Source: Sphingobacterium spiritivorum
GTDB taxonomy: Bacteria; Bacteroidota; Bacteroidia; Sphingobacteriales; Sphingobacteriaceae
Length of the DNA: 64,000 nucleotides
Assembly: GCF_016724845.1 (NCBI RefSeq)
Contig: NZ_CP068082.1
Coordinates: 3,844,001 to 3,908,000, forward strand
Direction of reading: 5' to 3'
Shown: positions 1 through 8,800 of the stretch, in pieces
Position numbering within the stretch: the stretch's first letter is position 1
Layout of the letters: each line of letters opens with the position of its first letter
Notes under the pieces: generated by a model
Told to the model about the DNA's origin: nothing
Databases searched by the model: none
What the model saw: the letters and a program-made list of their open reading frames with translations, nothing else
Program-made: the position numbers and the translations under genes

Positions 1-1
1 C

Positions 2-1573
2 ACAGATAAAGATACAAAAGCACCTTATGCAAATTATAAGGTTGTTCTTTTTGTTAAAGAAAGTGCTACCGAGTCATACTCAGCAGCAGATACATTGGTA
101 ACGGATATCAATGGCCGCGTACAATTTAAGGATATAGCATTTCCGGTTTATTACAAAGTCAAATCTGTAGCTAATGAAAATCTTTATACACTGGATTCTC
201 TGGAAGGAAGAATAGTTACAAAAGATCCGTTGAATCTAAATCTGGCTAATGCCAAGAGAGCTCTTAATTACTATTTCAACAGTAAGAATTTCTATTCTTT
301 AAAAGCAGATCAGGATGCCAGGATCCGTATACAACTGAAAAAAGCAAATGGAAATTATGAAGATGCTAAGGATTATTCTTTCGATAGTGAAGGTACCGTT
401 GTCATCCAGTTTAATGCTGAATATCTGGGTGGAGCAGCGCGTGTAGTTGCTGTAAATCCTTCTGAATACCCGCTATTCGGGGAAAAGATATTTCCTATTA
501 CAGAAAACACCATTAACAATCATACGGAGTTAGAGTTTAAAAATGCAACTCCAAAATATGCAACACCTGTCTATACCAACCTGGAAGTTTCTGAGCTCAA
601 TACCGGGTCTGTAACTTTTGGATTTCCGCAGGATGCCGTTTTTGATCCTGTCAGTGGAAATACATATATCACTGATGGTGCGGTGACCAGTGGAAATAAG
701 ATTGTTAAAATTGACAGGTTTGGTACAGCCTCTGTGTTGATCGGTTCAGGTGGAGCCGGCTATGTTGACGGCAGTCTGGCTGATGCGAAGACAAACGGAG
801 CATGGGGTGTGGTAGTGGACAACAAAGGAGATTTGTATTTTACCGATAACAATGCGACAGGAGGAAACCGGATCCGTAAAATAACATTCGATGCTTCTGG
901 TAACGGAACCGTAAGTACTATTGCGGGGCAGGCCAGTACCGGTAATGCCGATGGAATAGGTGCTGCAGCTTCGTTTAACAGACCTTCAGGGCTTGCAATC
1001 GATAAGAATAATAATATATTGTATGTCTCGGAGTGGATAGGCAACAGAATACGAAGAATCGATCTGTCTACTAATCGTGTAGAATTACTTGCCGGAAGTG
1101 CAACAGCACAAAGTGGAGATGTGGAAGGTATAGGTAGTGTTGCCAGATTCAATCAATTAGGAAATGCACTTGAACTGTCACCTGATGGTAAGAAACTATT
1201 TGTATCCGGCAATTCAAGTCGGTTTGGAGTAATCGATATTCCAACAAAAAGCTATAAATTTTATACCACTAATGCTGTAGGCAGCGGATACCGCTCCCGG
1301 GGAATGGACATTGCTCCAAATGGTGATCTGTTTATTTACAGTCCGAGTACATTCAGGCTTTATAAAACAGATGTCAATCAACCGGTAGGAACAGCCGTAT
1401 TAAAAGAAATTGCAGGAACTGTTTCAGGACGTGTTAACGGACCTGCAGCCTCAGCTAGTTTTAACGGTGTATTGGGTATTATGTTCAATCCGTATACGAA
1501 TACCTGGTATCTGATGGAAGGAGATGCGTCTGGAACTAAAGTCAGAGTCATTAAATCCAAAGATGTCCAATAA
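2..1573 (+). CDS. NHL-repeat surface protein, 5' truncated by window edge
   Basis: The frame is open from the first base, so the start lies outside the window and only the last 523 or so residues are seen; a TTG at 95 is in frame but is not a convincing start. The N-terminal visible part looks like a carboxypeptidase-regulatory or Ig-like beta sandwich (residues around VTDINGRVQFKDI). From about 580 on there are repeated NHL-type beta-propeller blades, for example GVVVDNKGDLYFTDN, GLAIDKNNNILYVSEW and GMDIAPNGDLFIYSP, which in known proteins form a ligand-binding propeller. No catalytic residues are evident. Similar Bacteroidota proteins are exported lipoproteins or surface proteins, often near SusC/SusD pairs; that context lies upstream and cannot be seen. 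A strong terminator follows, so it ends its transcription unit. Confidence 0.8.
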   Translation, partial: TDKDTKAPYANYKVVLFVKESATESYSAADTLVTDINGRVQFKDIAFPVYYKVKSVANENLYTLDSLEGRIVTKDPLNLNLANAKRALNYYFNSKNFYSLKADQDARIRIQLKKANGNYEDAKDYSFDSEGTVVIQFNAEYLGGAARVVAVNPSEYPLFGEKIFPITENTINNHTELEFKNATPKYATPVYTNLEVSELNTGSVTFGFPQDAVFDPVSGNTYITDGAVTSGNKIVKIDRFGTASVLIGSGGAGYVDGSLADAKTNGAWGVVVDNKGDLYFTDNNATGGNRIRKITFDASGNGTVSTIAGQASTGNADGIGAAASFNRPSGLAIDKNNNILYVSEWIGNRIRRIDLSTNRVELLAGSATAQSGDVEGIGSVARFNQLGNALELSPDGKKLFVSGNSSRFGVIDIPTKSYKFYTTNAVGSGYRSRGMDIAPNGDLFIYSPSTFRLYKTDVNQPVGTAVLKEIAGTVSGRVNGPAASASFNGVLGIMFNPYTNTWYLMEGDASGTKVRVIKSKDVQ

Positions 1574-1593
1574 TCCTGTAGTCTATAAATAAT

Positions 1594-1627
1594 AAAAAAA
1601 GTTCCGGATGATCTCCGGAACTTTTTT
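1594..1627 (+). terminator. Rho-independent terminator after the NHL-repeat gene
   Basis: An 8-bp perfect stem (GTTCCGGA / TCCGGAAC) with a 5-nt loop is preceded by a run of A and followed by six T, starting about 20 bp past the stop codon. The flanking A and T runs would let it work in both directions. Confidence 0.85.
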
Positions 1628-1803
1628 ATAATCATTGCTTATGTGTATAACTTAATATATATAGTTAACAAAGTTTTGGAATTATAATGTATTATATATT
1701 GTATCTCAGGTTGTTTTTTTTGATTACAGTTGCACAATTTAAAATAACTGGTATATTTACTTTAACATTTGATTATCATATACTTCGTTAACCTAAAGTA
1801 AAC

Positions 1804-4800
1804 ATGAATAGAGTAAGGTGGAGGGCTTGCTTTCTATTGGTATTTCTGAGTTTTGCAGCCTCTTCTTTCGCTGATGGTTCTAAAGATCTGTATCCTGCCG
1901 GGGTACAGGGTAACCGGGCTTTTATGATGTCCAAAGGAGAAAATGGTCAACCCACTACAAGCTTTCCGTTTCCGACGCCGGGTACACACTTTGTTTATGT
2001 CCGTATGGGAGAGACTATTGCGGCAGCTTCAAGTGCTCAAAATATATATGAGGGACGAATCCGTGTAACCAGTCCATCCGGCAAAACCTATCTGTCGGCA
2101 GCAGATAATACAGGTAAAATTATGGATAAGGGGCAGGGAACCCGCAGAGCCGAACTCGACGGTCCTGATGTTGGCTATACACCCTATAAAGTGGCTGCAG
2201 ATGAAGAAGGCGTGTGGAAAGTCGAATTTATTTCACCTTTAGGAGAATATAATGATATAGACAATGGCGGCCTGCTACCGGACGTTGCTGCCGGTGCGGA
2301 TTGGGAACAACCAATTGGAATGTACATAGCAGCCTGGGATGTATCCGTAAGAAATGCCGCAAATACGGCCTGGCTGCCGGGAAGAGTATATACCAATGTC
2401 CTCAATCTGTATATTAATAGTGGAAGACTTTCAAATGCGGATGGTGCATTCTACGGCAAAAATTATGTCATGACTAATGATGGATACGTGTACAGGGTAG
2501 ATGGAAATGGTAGTAATGGGATAGCCTTTACCTCATTTGTCAATAATAAGGGATTTTCAGGCGCAAACGGACAGTCTGTTTATAAGAGTCTTAACTATGT
2601 ACCGGCTGCCGGTTCTTCCGGTGTAATCGATCCCCGGGCTGCAGATGCCAATGGCAATATCACGCATAAGATGATGTATACATTACCGGATATGAGTATG
2701 CCAGCAGAAGCAGTAGGAGCTGTTCCGGGTAAAAAAACATGGCTGATCCGTCATCGTATAACAGCTCAGGTAAGTGATATAAATGTGACGGGAGTCGAAG
2801 GAAATGCAGATCATGTCAGCAGCAAAGGTGCCTGGGTGCAATTCAAGACAAATCTGGCCGGCAATTATAAAATTACAATTTCAAGTCTTGACAACAGACA
2901 TTCTTTTCCGGATGCACAATTTATATATCTGGCAAAGGAAGGGGTAAATAATGCCTATTGGAACGGACGTGATCTGAGTGGGAATCTGGTTCCTGCCGGA
3001 GATAAATATCCGGTAAAAATCAAAGTCGAATTGCTGGGGGGAGAAGTACATTTTCCTTATATCGATATGGAAATCAATCCTCAGGGAATTATTCTCGAAT
3101 TGCTTTCTGAGGATCTCCAGATGGTTGAATCTGATATTGTGTATTGGGATGACAGTAATGTCAGTGAAGGGCTGCCTTCGGAAAACAGTGATCCGAGAGT
3201 AAATCTGGAAGGCATTAGCAGCCGTATCAACGGGCATCGCTGGGGGACATATTCGAATGCAACAGTTAGCAGGAATAATAATCAGAATTATGGTAATTAC
3301 AGCTTTGGAAATGAGAAAGCTATGGATACCTGGGCTTATGCACTGAATATTGCTGAAATCAAAACTCAGGATATAACCGTGAAAGTAGCCGATCTGGAAG
3401 TTGTATCTTTAGAAACAGGCAGCAATCAGGTAGAATTGGGAGAGAATTTTACGTATATAGTCACAGTGAGAAATAATGGTCCTTCTGCAGTTGATAAAGC
3501 TCCGTTTCATTTTACTTTACCGGAGGGAGTGATCATACAGCAGGTAAATCCGGTTTCCGGGTCGGGCATTATATCCGGAGCACTGACTAATAATAACCGC
3601 TATGCAGCCTATCTCACCTTAGCAGATCAGGAAGAAGTCGTTCTTTCGTTTACCGTACGGGCAGATGTTGTTCCGGATGCGACCTATGGATATGTTCCGG
3701 CTAAAGCTACCATTATGCGTAAACCGGATATGACAGATCCTGATGCGACTTCAACAGATATTTTAAAGCTCCTTCCGAACACTGCAGAAGAAGAGTGTGT
3801 CAATAACGGAAAGGGTGGAACCTGTAATAATATAAAGATCAACAGTCAGGTATTTTTATTAGAGCCGCTAAACGAAAGGGGAAAACTGGCGCTGCTGAAA
3901 ACAGCAGTTTTCACGGATGAAAATAAAGATTCCTACATGCAGGTTGGTGAAACGATACAATACACGCTTCAAGTGGAGAATGTAGGCTATGTACCTGTCA
4001 AAGATATTAAAGTGCAGGATCCGCTTATCAGATCTGCTCAGATTATGATGACACCGGCTGTACTGGCAGCACAAGGGAAGAGTAGTGTTACACTTTCATA
4101 CACGATCACACAACAAGATTTTGATAAAGGATTGATTACCAATTCGGCCAATGTTACAGGGAAAAATCCAAGAGGATTTGATGTAAAGGATATATCAGGT
4201 TCAGCTGTTGATAATGATGAACCGACAGTGACACTCATAGATCGTATTCCGGAAGTGTATCTACGTAAACGAATCACTAACCGCGGGTCAGGAGCCGGAG
4301 GATTATTTATTGAGGGAGATCAGCTGGAGTATACGTTTACAGTGTGGAATAAAAGCGGATTCGCGATCTATGATCTGCATCTGGAAGATCCGATGTTGTT
4401 TACAACAGCAACTTCTATTTCCTCAGGTGCTCTGGCTGCAAACGATTCCGTGCAGTACGTTGTGCGGTATCAGTTGCTTGATACAGATTTTGACAAAGGA
4501 AAAGTGAGTAACTCAGCGCTGTTGATTGCAAAAGAAAGTAAGAAGGGGCGTACCGTAAAAGATATCTCAGGTACGCAATATGATAATGACACTGCTACAG
4601 AAATTACTATAGCGAAAAGACCTGTGGCAGTCGCAGATTCCTACACAGTAAAGCAGAACCGGAAATTACAAATGGAAGTTCTGAAAAATGATATTACCGA
4701 ACGTACAGTTATCAATGTCAGTTCAGTCCGTATTACTAAAATTCCTGAATATGGTACGCTCAGCATCGAAAAAGATGGTGCCATAAGTTATATTCCACAG

Positions 4801-5448
4801 CATAATTATTTTGGTCCCGATGAGTTTTATTATGTTTTTAGTGATGGAAACAAATTAGAGTCTTATCCCACAAAAGTAAATATTGAAGTTGCAAAAACAG
4901 TTCCGCTCGCCATACCTGATACCGTCAATGTGCGCTACAATACGACTATGGTCATTCCTTTACTTAAGAATGATAAACCGGAGGAGTATGCTCCATTGGA
5001 TCCTATGACTATACAGATTGTTTCATTGCCGCAATATGGTAAAGTAGTCGTGAATAACGGAAAAGTGTCCTATACTCCGCAATTGAATTTTACAGGAAAA
5101 GATCAGTTCGGTTATCAGGTATTGGATGCTAATGGCAATTGGACAAATATAGCCTCAGTAGATATCATAACCTATGGATTCTTTGTGCCGAATGTCTTTA
5201 CGCCAAACGGAGACGGTAAAAATGATGAATTTGAAGTTATTGGAACGGGATATTATGATCGTATAGAAGTTCAGATATACAACCGGTATGGCAAGATTGT
5301 ATATGAGAATGATAATTATAAAAACGATTGGAATGCTGACGGTTGTTTAGATCAGACTTATTTTTACACTGTGACGGCTCATAAAATTGGTGAGGAATCC
5401 AAACGCAAAACAGGTTATGTACTGATTGCAAGAAGGCTTGCACAGTAA
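1804..5448 (+). CDS. Large T9SS-exported surface protein with DUF11-like repeats and CHU_C domain
   Basis: This 1214-residue protein begins with a signal peptide (RACFLLVFLSFAASSFADG). Residues about 25-500 form an unassigned N-terminal region. Three DUF11-like Ig folds follow (about 525-650, 690-800 and 815-930; motifs such as YIVTVRNNGPSAV, YTLQVENVGYVPV and YTFTVWNKSGFAI). Two Big/cadherin-like modules (about 938-1035 and 1035-1125, with YGTLSIEKDG...YIPQ and YGKVVVNNGK...YTPQ) come next. The end, from FVPNVFTPNGDGKNDEF at about residue 1127, is the gliding-motility-associated C-terminal domain (CHU_C, type B sorting signal), which directs export by the type IX system. It probably acts as a long surface stalk or adhesin; no enzymatic motif was seen. 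It stands alone, with about 230 bp of AT-rich sequence upstream. Confidence 0.85.
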   Translation: MNRVRWRACFLLVFLSFAASSFADGSKDLYPAGVQGNRAFMMSKGENGQPTTSFPFPTPGTHFVYVRMGETIAAASSAQNIYEGRIRVTSPSGKTYLSAADNTGKIMDKGQGTRRAELDGPDVGYTPYKVAADEEGVWKVEFISPLGEYNDIDNGGLLPDVAAGADWEQPIGMYIAAWDVSVRNAANTAWLPGRVYTNVLNLYINSGRLSNADGAFYGKNYVMTNDGYVYRVDGNGSNGIAFTSFVNNKGFSGANGQSVYKSLNYVPAAGSSGVIDPRAADANGNITHKMMYTLPDMSMPAEAVGAVPGKKTWLIRHRITAQVSDINVTGVEGNADHVSSKGAWVQFKTNLAGNYKITISSLDNRHSFPDAQFIYLAKEGVNNAYWNGRDLSGNLVPAGDKYPVKIKVELLGGEVHFPYIDMEINPQGIILELLSEDLQMVESDIVYWDDSNVSEGLPSENSDPRVNLEGISSRINGHRWGTYSNATVSRNNNQNYGNYSFGNEKAMDTWAYALNIAEIKTQDITVKVADLEVVSLETGSNQVELGENFTYIVTVRNNGPSAVDKAPFHFTLPEGVIIQQVNPVSGSGIISGALTNNNRYAAYLTLADQEEVVLSFTVRADVVPDATYGYVPAKATIMRKPDMTDPDATSTDILKLLPNTAEEECVNNGKGGTCNNIKINSQVFLLEPLNERGKLALLKTAVFTDENKDSYMQVGETIQYTLQVENVGYVPVKDIKVQDPLIRSAQIMMTPAVLAAQGKSSVTLSYTITQQDFDKGLITNSANVTGKNPRGFDVKDISGSAVDNDEPTVTLIDRIPEVYLRKRITNRGSGAGGLFIEGDQLEYTFTVWNKSGFAIYDLHLEDPMLFTTATSISSGALAANDSVQYVVRYQLLDTDFDKGKVSNSALLIAKESKKGRTVKDISGTQYDNDTATEITIAKRPVAVADSYTVKQNRKLQMEVLKNDITERTVINVSSVRITKIPEYGTLSIEKDGAISYIPQHNYFGPDEFYYVFSDGNKLESYPTKVNIEVAKTVPLAIPDTVNVRYNTTMVIPLLKNDKPEEYAPLDPMTIQIVSLPQYGKVVVNNGKVSYTPQLNFTGKDQFGYQVLDANGNWTNIASVDIITYGFFVPNVFTPNGDGKNDEFEVIGTGYYDRIEVQIYNRYGKIVYENDNYKNDWNADGCLDQTYFYTVTAHKIGEESKRKTGYVLIARRLAQ

Positions 5449-5549
5449 AATCTTATTTATTTTTTTCAGATAACAGGAGAGGCGGATAGCCGGAGATGAC
5501 TATATTTGATAATGCAGCGTGCCTGTTATGTACGCTCAACAGAATCTAT

Positions 5550-6125
5550 ATGTCAGAATTATTTAAAAAACATCTGCAGAAATTCATTGCAATTGACGAA
5601 GAAAAATTCAACGATGTGCTTTCTTTTTTTGAACAGAAAACAGTAAAGAAAAAAGAAAATATACTTGTGGAAGGCCAGGTCTGTAGGTTCAACTATTTTG
5701 TGTTGAGCGGTTGCATGAGAATGTTCTTTATCAATGAAAAGGGTGTTGAACATACGACTCAGTTTGCTATTGAGAACTGGTGGATTACTGATAATATGGC
5801 ATATGAACATCAGTTGCAGACCGAATTTTATATTCAGGCAATAGAAGATACCCGTCTTTTGATCATACATGCCGAATCTCAGGAAAAATTACTGTCCCGT
5901 TATCCAGAGATGGAGCGTTATTTCCGGTATATATATCAGAGAGCTTATGCCGCATCCCAGCGTCGCATAAAATATATATACGATTTTTCCCGGGAGGAAC
6001 TTTATAATCATTTTCAGCTGGTCAATCCTCAGTTTGTACAGCGTATTCCGCAATACCTTATAGCATCTTATCTTGGCTTTACACCTGAATACCTAAGTGA
6101 GATCAGGCGCAAAAAACGAACTTAA
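5550..6125 (+). CDS. Crp/Fnr-family transcriptional regulator
   Basis: I chose the ATG at 5550 (MSELFKKHLQKFI), giving 191 residues; an in-frame ATG at 5496 would add an unlikely 18-residue extension. Residues about 10-120 form the cyclic-nucleotide-binding-like beta roll (ENILVEGQVCRFNYFVLSGCMRMFF), and the C-terminus carries a compact helix-turn-helix (IPQYLIASYLGFTPEYLSEIRRK). This architecture is typical of the many Bacteroidota Crp/Fnr proteins, whose ligand is usually unknown. There are no cysteine clusters suggesting an iron-sulfur sensor. It precedes a carboxymuconolactone decarboxylase-like gene, a common pairing in this phylum, but a terminator separates the two, so any link is regulatory rather than strict co-transcription. 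Confidence 0.85.
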   Translation: MSELFKKHLQKFIAIDEEKFNDVLSFFEQKTVKKKENILVEGQVCRFNYFVLSGCMRMFFINEKGVEHTTQFAIENWWITDNMAYEHQLQTEFYIQAIEDTRLLIIHAESQEKLLSRYPEMERYFRYIYQRAYAASQRRIKYIYDFSREELYNHFQLVNPQFVQRIPQYLIASYLGFTPEYLSEIRRKKRT

Positions 6126-6142
6126 ACTGGTTTAAGTTTTTT
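6119..6142 (+). terminator. Terminator overlapping the Crp/Fnr stop codon
   Basis: Arms AACTTAAAC and GTTTAAGTT are separated by 2 nt and followed by further T. The stop codon TAA lies inside the left arm. The near-perfect palindrome could alternatively be an operator for the regulator, but the trailing T run favours a terminator. Confidence 0.65.
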
Positions 6143-6157
6143 GTGTGATCTAACGCT

Positions 6158-6165
6158 TAACTTTG
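6158..6165 (+). promoter_or_regulatory. Putative -7 element (TAACTTTG) upstream of the decarboxylase-like gene
   Basis: The octamer matches the Bacteroidota housekeeping consensus TAnnTTTG and lies 44 bp before the ATG at 6210, just after the terminator of the preceding gene. The upstream TTTG at 6140-6143 is closer than the usual spacing, so the -33 partner is doubtful. Confidence 0.4.
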
Positions 6166-6209
6166 TCTTATAATCATTGAAAAACATATCATTATTTAAT
6201 TAATATATT

Positions 6210-6650
6210 ATGAGTGAGAGAATTAATATAGCAAAGTCAGAGCCTCAGGGATATAAAGCAATGTCCGGTCTCGAACAATATATTCAGGCTTCGGATGTAT
6301 CAAAAACACATCTGGAACTGATCAAAATCAGAGCTTCACAGATCAACGGATGTGCATTTTGTCTCGATATGCATACGAAAGATGCCTTAAAAAAGGGAGA
6401 AACAAACCAACGCATATTTTTGCTGAATGCCTGGAAAGAAACCACTTTGTTTACCGAGGAAGAGCGTGTCATCCTAAGTATGACAGAGGAAGTGACCCTG
6501 ATACATGAGCATGGACTTTCTGAAGCCACTTATCTCAAAGCAGTAGAATTATTAGGTGAGCAGTATGTTGCACAGGTACTGATGGTCATCGTGACGATCA
6601 ACGGATGGAACCGTATAGCTGTAAGTATGCAATACCAGATTCCGGAATAA
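6210..6650 (+). CDS. Carboxymuconolactone decarboxylase / AhpD-like protein
   Basis: This 146-residue protein carries the AhpD-like signature RASQINGCAFCLDMH, with C48 and C51 forming a CxxC pair and H55 four residues later. That arrangement belongs to the alkylhydroperoxidase-like side of the CMD superfamily rather than true ring-cleavage decarboxylases. In that family the thiol pair reduces peroxides or links a lipoyl/thioredoxin partner to a peroxidase. The start ATG is preceded by an AT-rich leader with a good -7 element. Given the peroxiredoxin, HxlR and DNA-repair genes within 2.5 kb, a redox-stress role is plausible; the actual substrate is not shown. Confidence 0.85.
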   Translation: MSERINIAKSEPQGYKAMSGLEQYIQASDVSKTHLELIKIRASQINGCAFCLDMHTKDALKKGETNQRIFLLNAWKETTLFTEEERVILSMTEEVTLIHEHGLSEATYLKAVELLGEQYVAQVLMVIVTINGWNRIAVSMQYQIPE

Positions 6651-6679
6651 TCTTTATTTTGAATGGACAGCAGCGTATC

Positions 6680-7198
6680 TTATTCCGCTGCTGCCCCTTT
6701 AAATTTTTTCCATTTTCGTATTCTGGCTCTTGCATTGATATATGGGGAGGCTGTATTGAATTGGATCATACGCCCCAGTGTCCACTTTTCATACCAGGAC
6801 TCTTCATACAATTCACGATTTGTTTTACGCTCGATGAGTTGTAAAATATCTCCTACAGTAGTATCCAGACGTTTTAATAATTCAGGATAAGGAATAGTCT
6901 CGTAATCCCTGTAAAATTTTTGTGCAAGTATACCCAGCTGATTCCATTTATAGCCGGATTCCGGAAAATCTACTGTCTCCTGCATATCTTTTTTTCTATT
7001 CCATTTAAGAACCAGCTCCCCCCATCCGATAAGGTAGGAGACAAGATTGTGCACACTCATACAGGTATCTTTAGCATGCCCTTCCAGTTCGGGAATAGCA
7101 GTGTCAGCTAAAGTAATGTCCGCTAACTCTTTCTGTAGCTTGTCGTAATTGTCCGTAATTCCGTGCAACAATTGCGCTTTATTAGTTGGAATAGCCAT
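6680..7198 (-). CDS. ClbS/DfsB-family four-helix-bundle protein (DUF1706)
   Basis: The start at 7198 (MAIPTNKAQLLHGI) is preferred over the ATG four codons upstream because ClbS-family proteins begin this way; it gives 172 residues, the family's usual size. Diagnostic segments are LEGHAKDTCMSVHNLVSYL, IGWGELVLKWNRK, KWNQLGILAQKFYRDY and KWTLGRMIQFNTASPY. ClbS of the colibactin cluster is a cyclopropane hydrolase that disarms the electrophilic warhead and protects the producer's DNA; that is known for ClbS, and only inferred here. The gene lies 50 bp downstream of an alkylation-repair gene in an apparent operon with a peroxiredoxin-like gene. Family members are widespread and some annotate simply as DfsB or DinB-like, so a different electrophile or thiol-linked role is possible. 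Confidence 0.85.
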   Translation of the reverse strand: MAIPTNKAQLLHGITDNYDKLQKELADITLADTAIPELEGHAKDTCMSVHNLVSYLIGWGELVLKWNRKKDMQETVDFPESGYKWNQLGILAQKFYRDYETIPYPELLKRLDTTVGDILQLIERKTNRELYEESWYEKWTLGRMIQFNTASPYINARARIRKWKKFKGAAAE

Positions 7199-7260
7199 TT
7201 TGCTTTTCAATAAGAAATCAGATGTTTGAGATATTCAATATACACAAAAACAGTAATACA

Positions 7261-8070
7261 TCAGGCTTGTTTATCTAATGTTCGCACGGCTTTTTTTAAG
7301 ATATAAAGCGTTTCTTTAGTCGGACTCTCCATCTTCCATCGGGAACAAATATCCAGTACAAATGCAGGATTAGTTTTACTTGCATCATTTAACCAATTGC
7401 CAACACTGTCTCTCACATATTTGGAAGAATCAGATTTTAATTGTTCGAGTACAGGCAATGCCAATTCAGGTTGTTTTTTCAGTATCTCGATATGTGCACA
7501 CCATACACCTCTCGGTCGTATAGATTCAGATGCAAATCTTCTTATGTTTTCATTCTCATGAGCTGCCCAGACGGTCAGCACCCGTATACTCTCTTCCAGA
7601 TGCCGTACAATACTGTTTCGAACAGCCATCCAGGCGATTTCCCGTACTCCGAAGTGACTGTCTGCTGCAAAAAACTGAATCTGATCCAGTTTTTCTGTAA
7701 TGGACAAGTTCTCATTATTTCCCGTCAGATATGTGGCCCAGCACCTAACCATATCTGAGGGATGAGTTTTTAAAGCTTGCCTTATGTGCTGATCCGTATA
7801 AGAGATTGATAAAGTAAGTATTGTATTTCCGATGGCTTCATTAACAGTATTCACTGTTTTTTTGGGGAGCTTATCTATTGCTGCGGATACAGGTGCTATA
7901 TAATGTTCCCTGCCCATTTGAGATAATACGTGCTTCAATAATATGTTCTGATCAATGGCGAGCCATTCCGTCAGATTAGCAGATTCGATCAATCCGCTGT
8001 TGAGTTGTTCCAATACCTCTGCAGGAATATCTTTTGCAGATCTGGTTCCTTTTCTTTTTTCGTCTTTCAT
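7261..8070 (-). CDS. HEAT-like-repeat DNA alkylation repair protein (AlkC/AlkD superfamily)
   Basis: This 269-residue protein is almost entirely helical repeats. A basic N-terminus (MKDEKRKGTR) is followed by HEAT-like units with the family motifs VREIAWMAVR, FASESIRPRGVWCAHI and YVRDSVGNWLNDASK. Proteins of this superfamily are glycosylases that remove N3- or N7-alkylated bases without flipping them fully; relatives protect producers of yatakemycin-type DNA alkylators. Activity here is inferred. The ATG overlaps the stop of the upstream peroxiredoxin-like gene (ATGA), and a ClbS-like gene follows after 50 bp, so the three are probably one operon. I cannot tell from sequence alone whether it belongs nearer AlkC or AlkD. 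Confidence 0.8.
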   Translation of the reverse strand: MKDEKRKGTRSAKDIPAEVLEQLNSGLIESANLTEWLAIDQNILLKHVLSQMGREHYIAPVSAAIDKLPKKTVNTVNEAIGNTILTLSISYTDQHIRQALKTHPSDMVRCWATYLTGNNENLSITEKLDQIQFFAADSHFGVREIAWMAVRNSIVRHLEESIRVLTVWAAHENENIRRFASESIRPRGVWCAHIEILKKQPELALPVLEQLKSDSSKYVRDSVGNWLNDASKTNPAFVLDICSRWKMESPTKETLYILKKAVRTLDKQA

Positions 8071-8705
8071 AATTGTGCTATCAGCAAATCCGGATCTATC
8101 CTGTTGGTGTAGTCTGTATCTGCAAATGTATATAGAACCGTGTGATCAGTGTCCACAACAAATACTGCAGGAATAGGAAGTTCGTAGGTATCGTTTGCAT
8201 TAAACGCTGCCAAATCAATTCCCAGCTCCTTGTAATAAGGTTTTACAAAATCCTGTAATTCGAAGGTAATCCCCAGCTTGCGGGCATAGTTATTATCCTT
8301 ATCTGTCAGTACATCAAAATCAAGCTTATGTTGTGTAGCCATATTGCTGTTGCAGGATAAAGATTGCGGAGAAATAGCTACCAAAGTGGCCTTTTTATCC
8401 GATACCTGATTGAGCTGATTATTCAGTGCCCTGATCTGCAGATTGCAGTATGGACACCATATACCTCTGAAAAAGGCTATAATTAATTTGCCCTGCGAAA
8501 GGAGCTGTTTAGAACTTATGATATTATTGGCTACATTTGGTAATTCAAAATCCGGTAATTTTTCACCGGTACGGATTACTCCGGCTTCGATATTCCGCTG
8601 TTTCAGATCCTGTACGGATGCTTCAAAGGCCTGCACTGTGGAAGCCGGGAGTTGAGTATTTATTTGCGCGCGGAGCGCAGCTGTTTGTTCGGTCAGATTA
8701 CTCAT
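8067..8705 (-). CDS. Peroxiredoxin-like (AhpC/TSA) protein
   Basis: This 212-residue thioredoxin-fold protein has the active-site segment FFRGIWCPYCNLQIRALN, with C84 and C87. The CxxC spacing resembles the 'peroxiredoxin-like' AhpC/TSA subgroup rather than classical 2-Cys enzymes, which carry one peroxidatic cysteine in a PxxxTxxC motif. An N-terminal helical extension (residues 1-45) precedes the fold. It is the first gene of the minus-strand operon and is divergent from an HxlR regulator over a 95-bp spacer containing a palindrome, which suggests direct control by that regulator. Likely cytoplasmic; no signal peptide. Confidence 0.85.
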   Translation of the reverse strand: MSNLTEQTAALRAQINTQLPASTVQAFEASVQDLKQRNIEAGVIRTGEKLPDFELPNVANNIISSKQLLSQGKLIIAFFRGIWCPYCNLQIRALNNQLNQVSDKKATLVAISPQSLSCNSNMATQHKLDFDVLTDKDNNYARKLGITFELQDFVKPYYKELGIDLAAFNANDTYELPIPAVFVVDTDHTVLYTFADTDYTNRIDPDLLIAQL

Positions 8706-8766
8706 ATTGTACGTAATTGTTTTTGCAAATATTTAAAAGTATTCCGGCTCTGACAATACCGCATAA

Positions 8767-8787
8767 TTTTACCCCTATGGGTTAAAA
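8767..8787. promoter_or_regulatory. Candidate HxlR operator palindrome
   Basis: Nine-base arms TTTTACCCC and GGGTTAAAA match with one mismatch around a TAT centre. The site lies in the 95-bp gap between the divergent peroxiredoxin-like gene and the HxlR gene, 13 bp before the regulator's ATG. HxlR proteins bind such dyads as dimers and often repress themselves; the assignment is inferred from position. Confidence 0.45.
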
Positions 8788-8800
8788 AAGTCACTTTTTT

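Noticed and set aside
6668..6693. Hairpin CAGCAGCG/CGCTGCTG at the end of the ClbS-like gene as a terminator
   Set aside because: The stem overlaps the coding end and is not followed by a T run on either strand, so it is not well supported.
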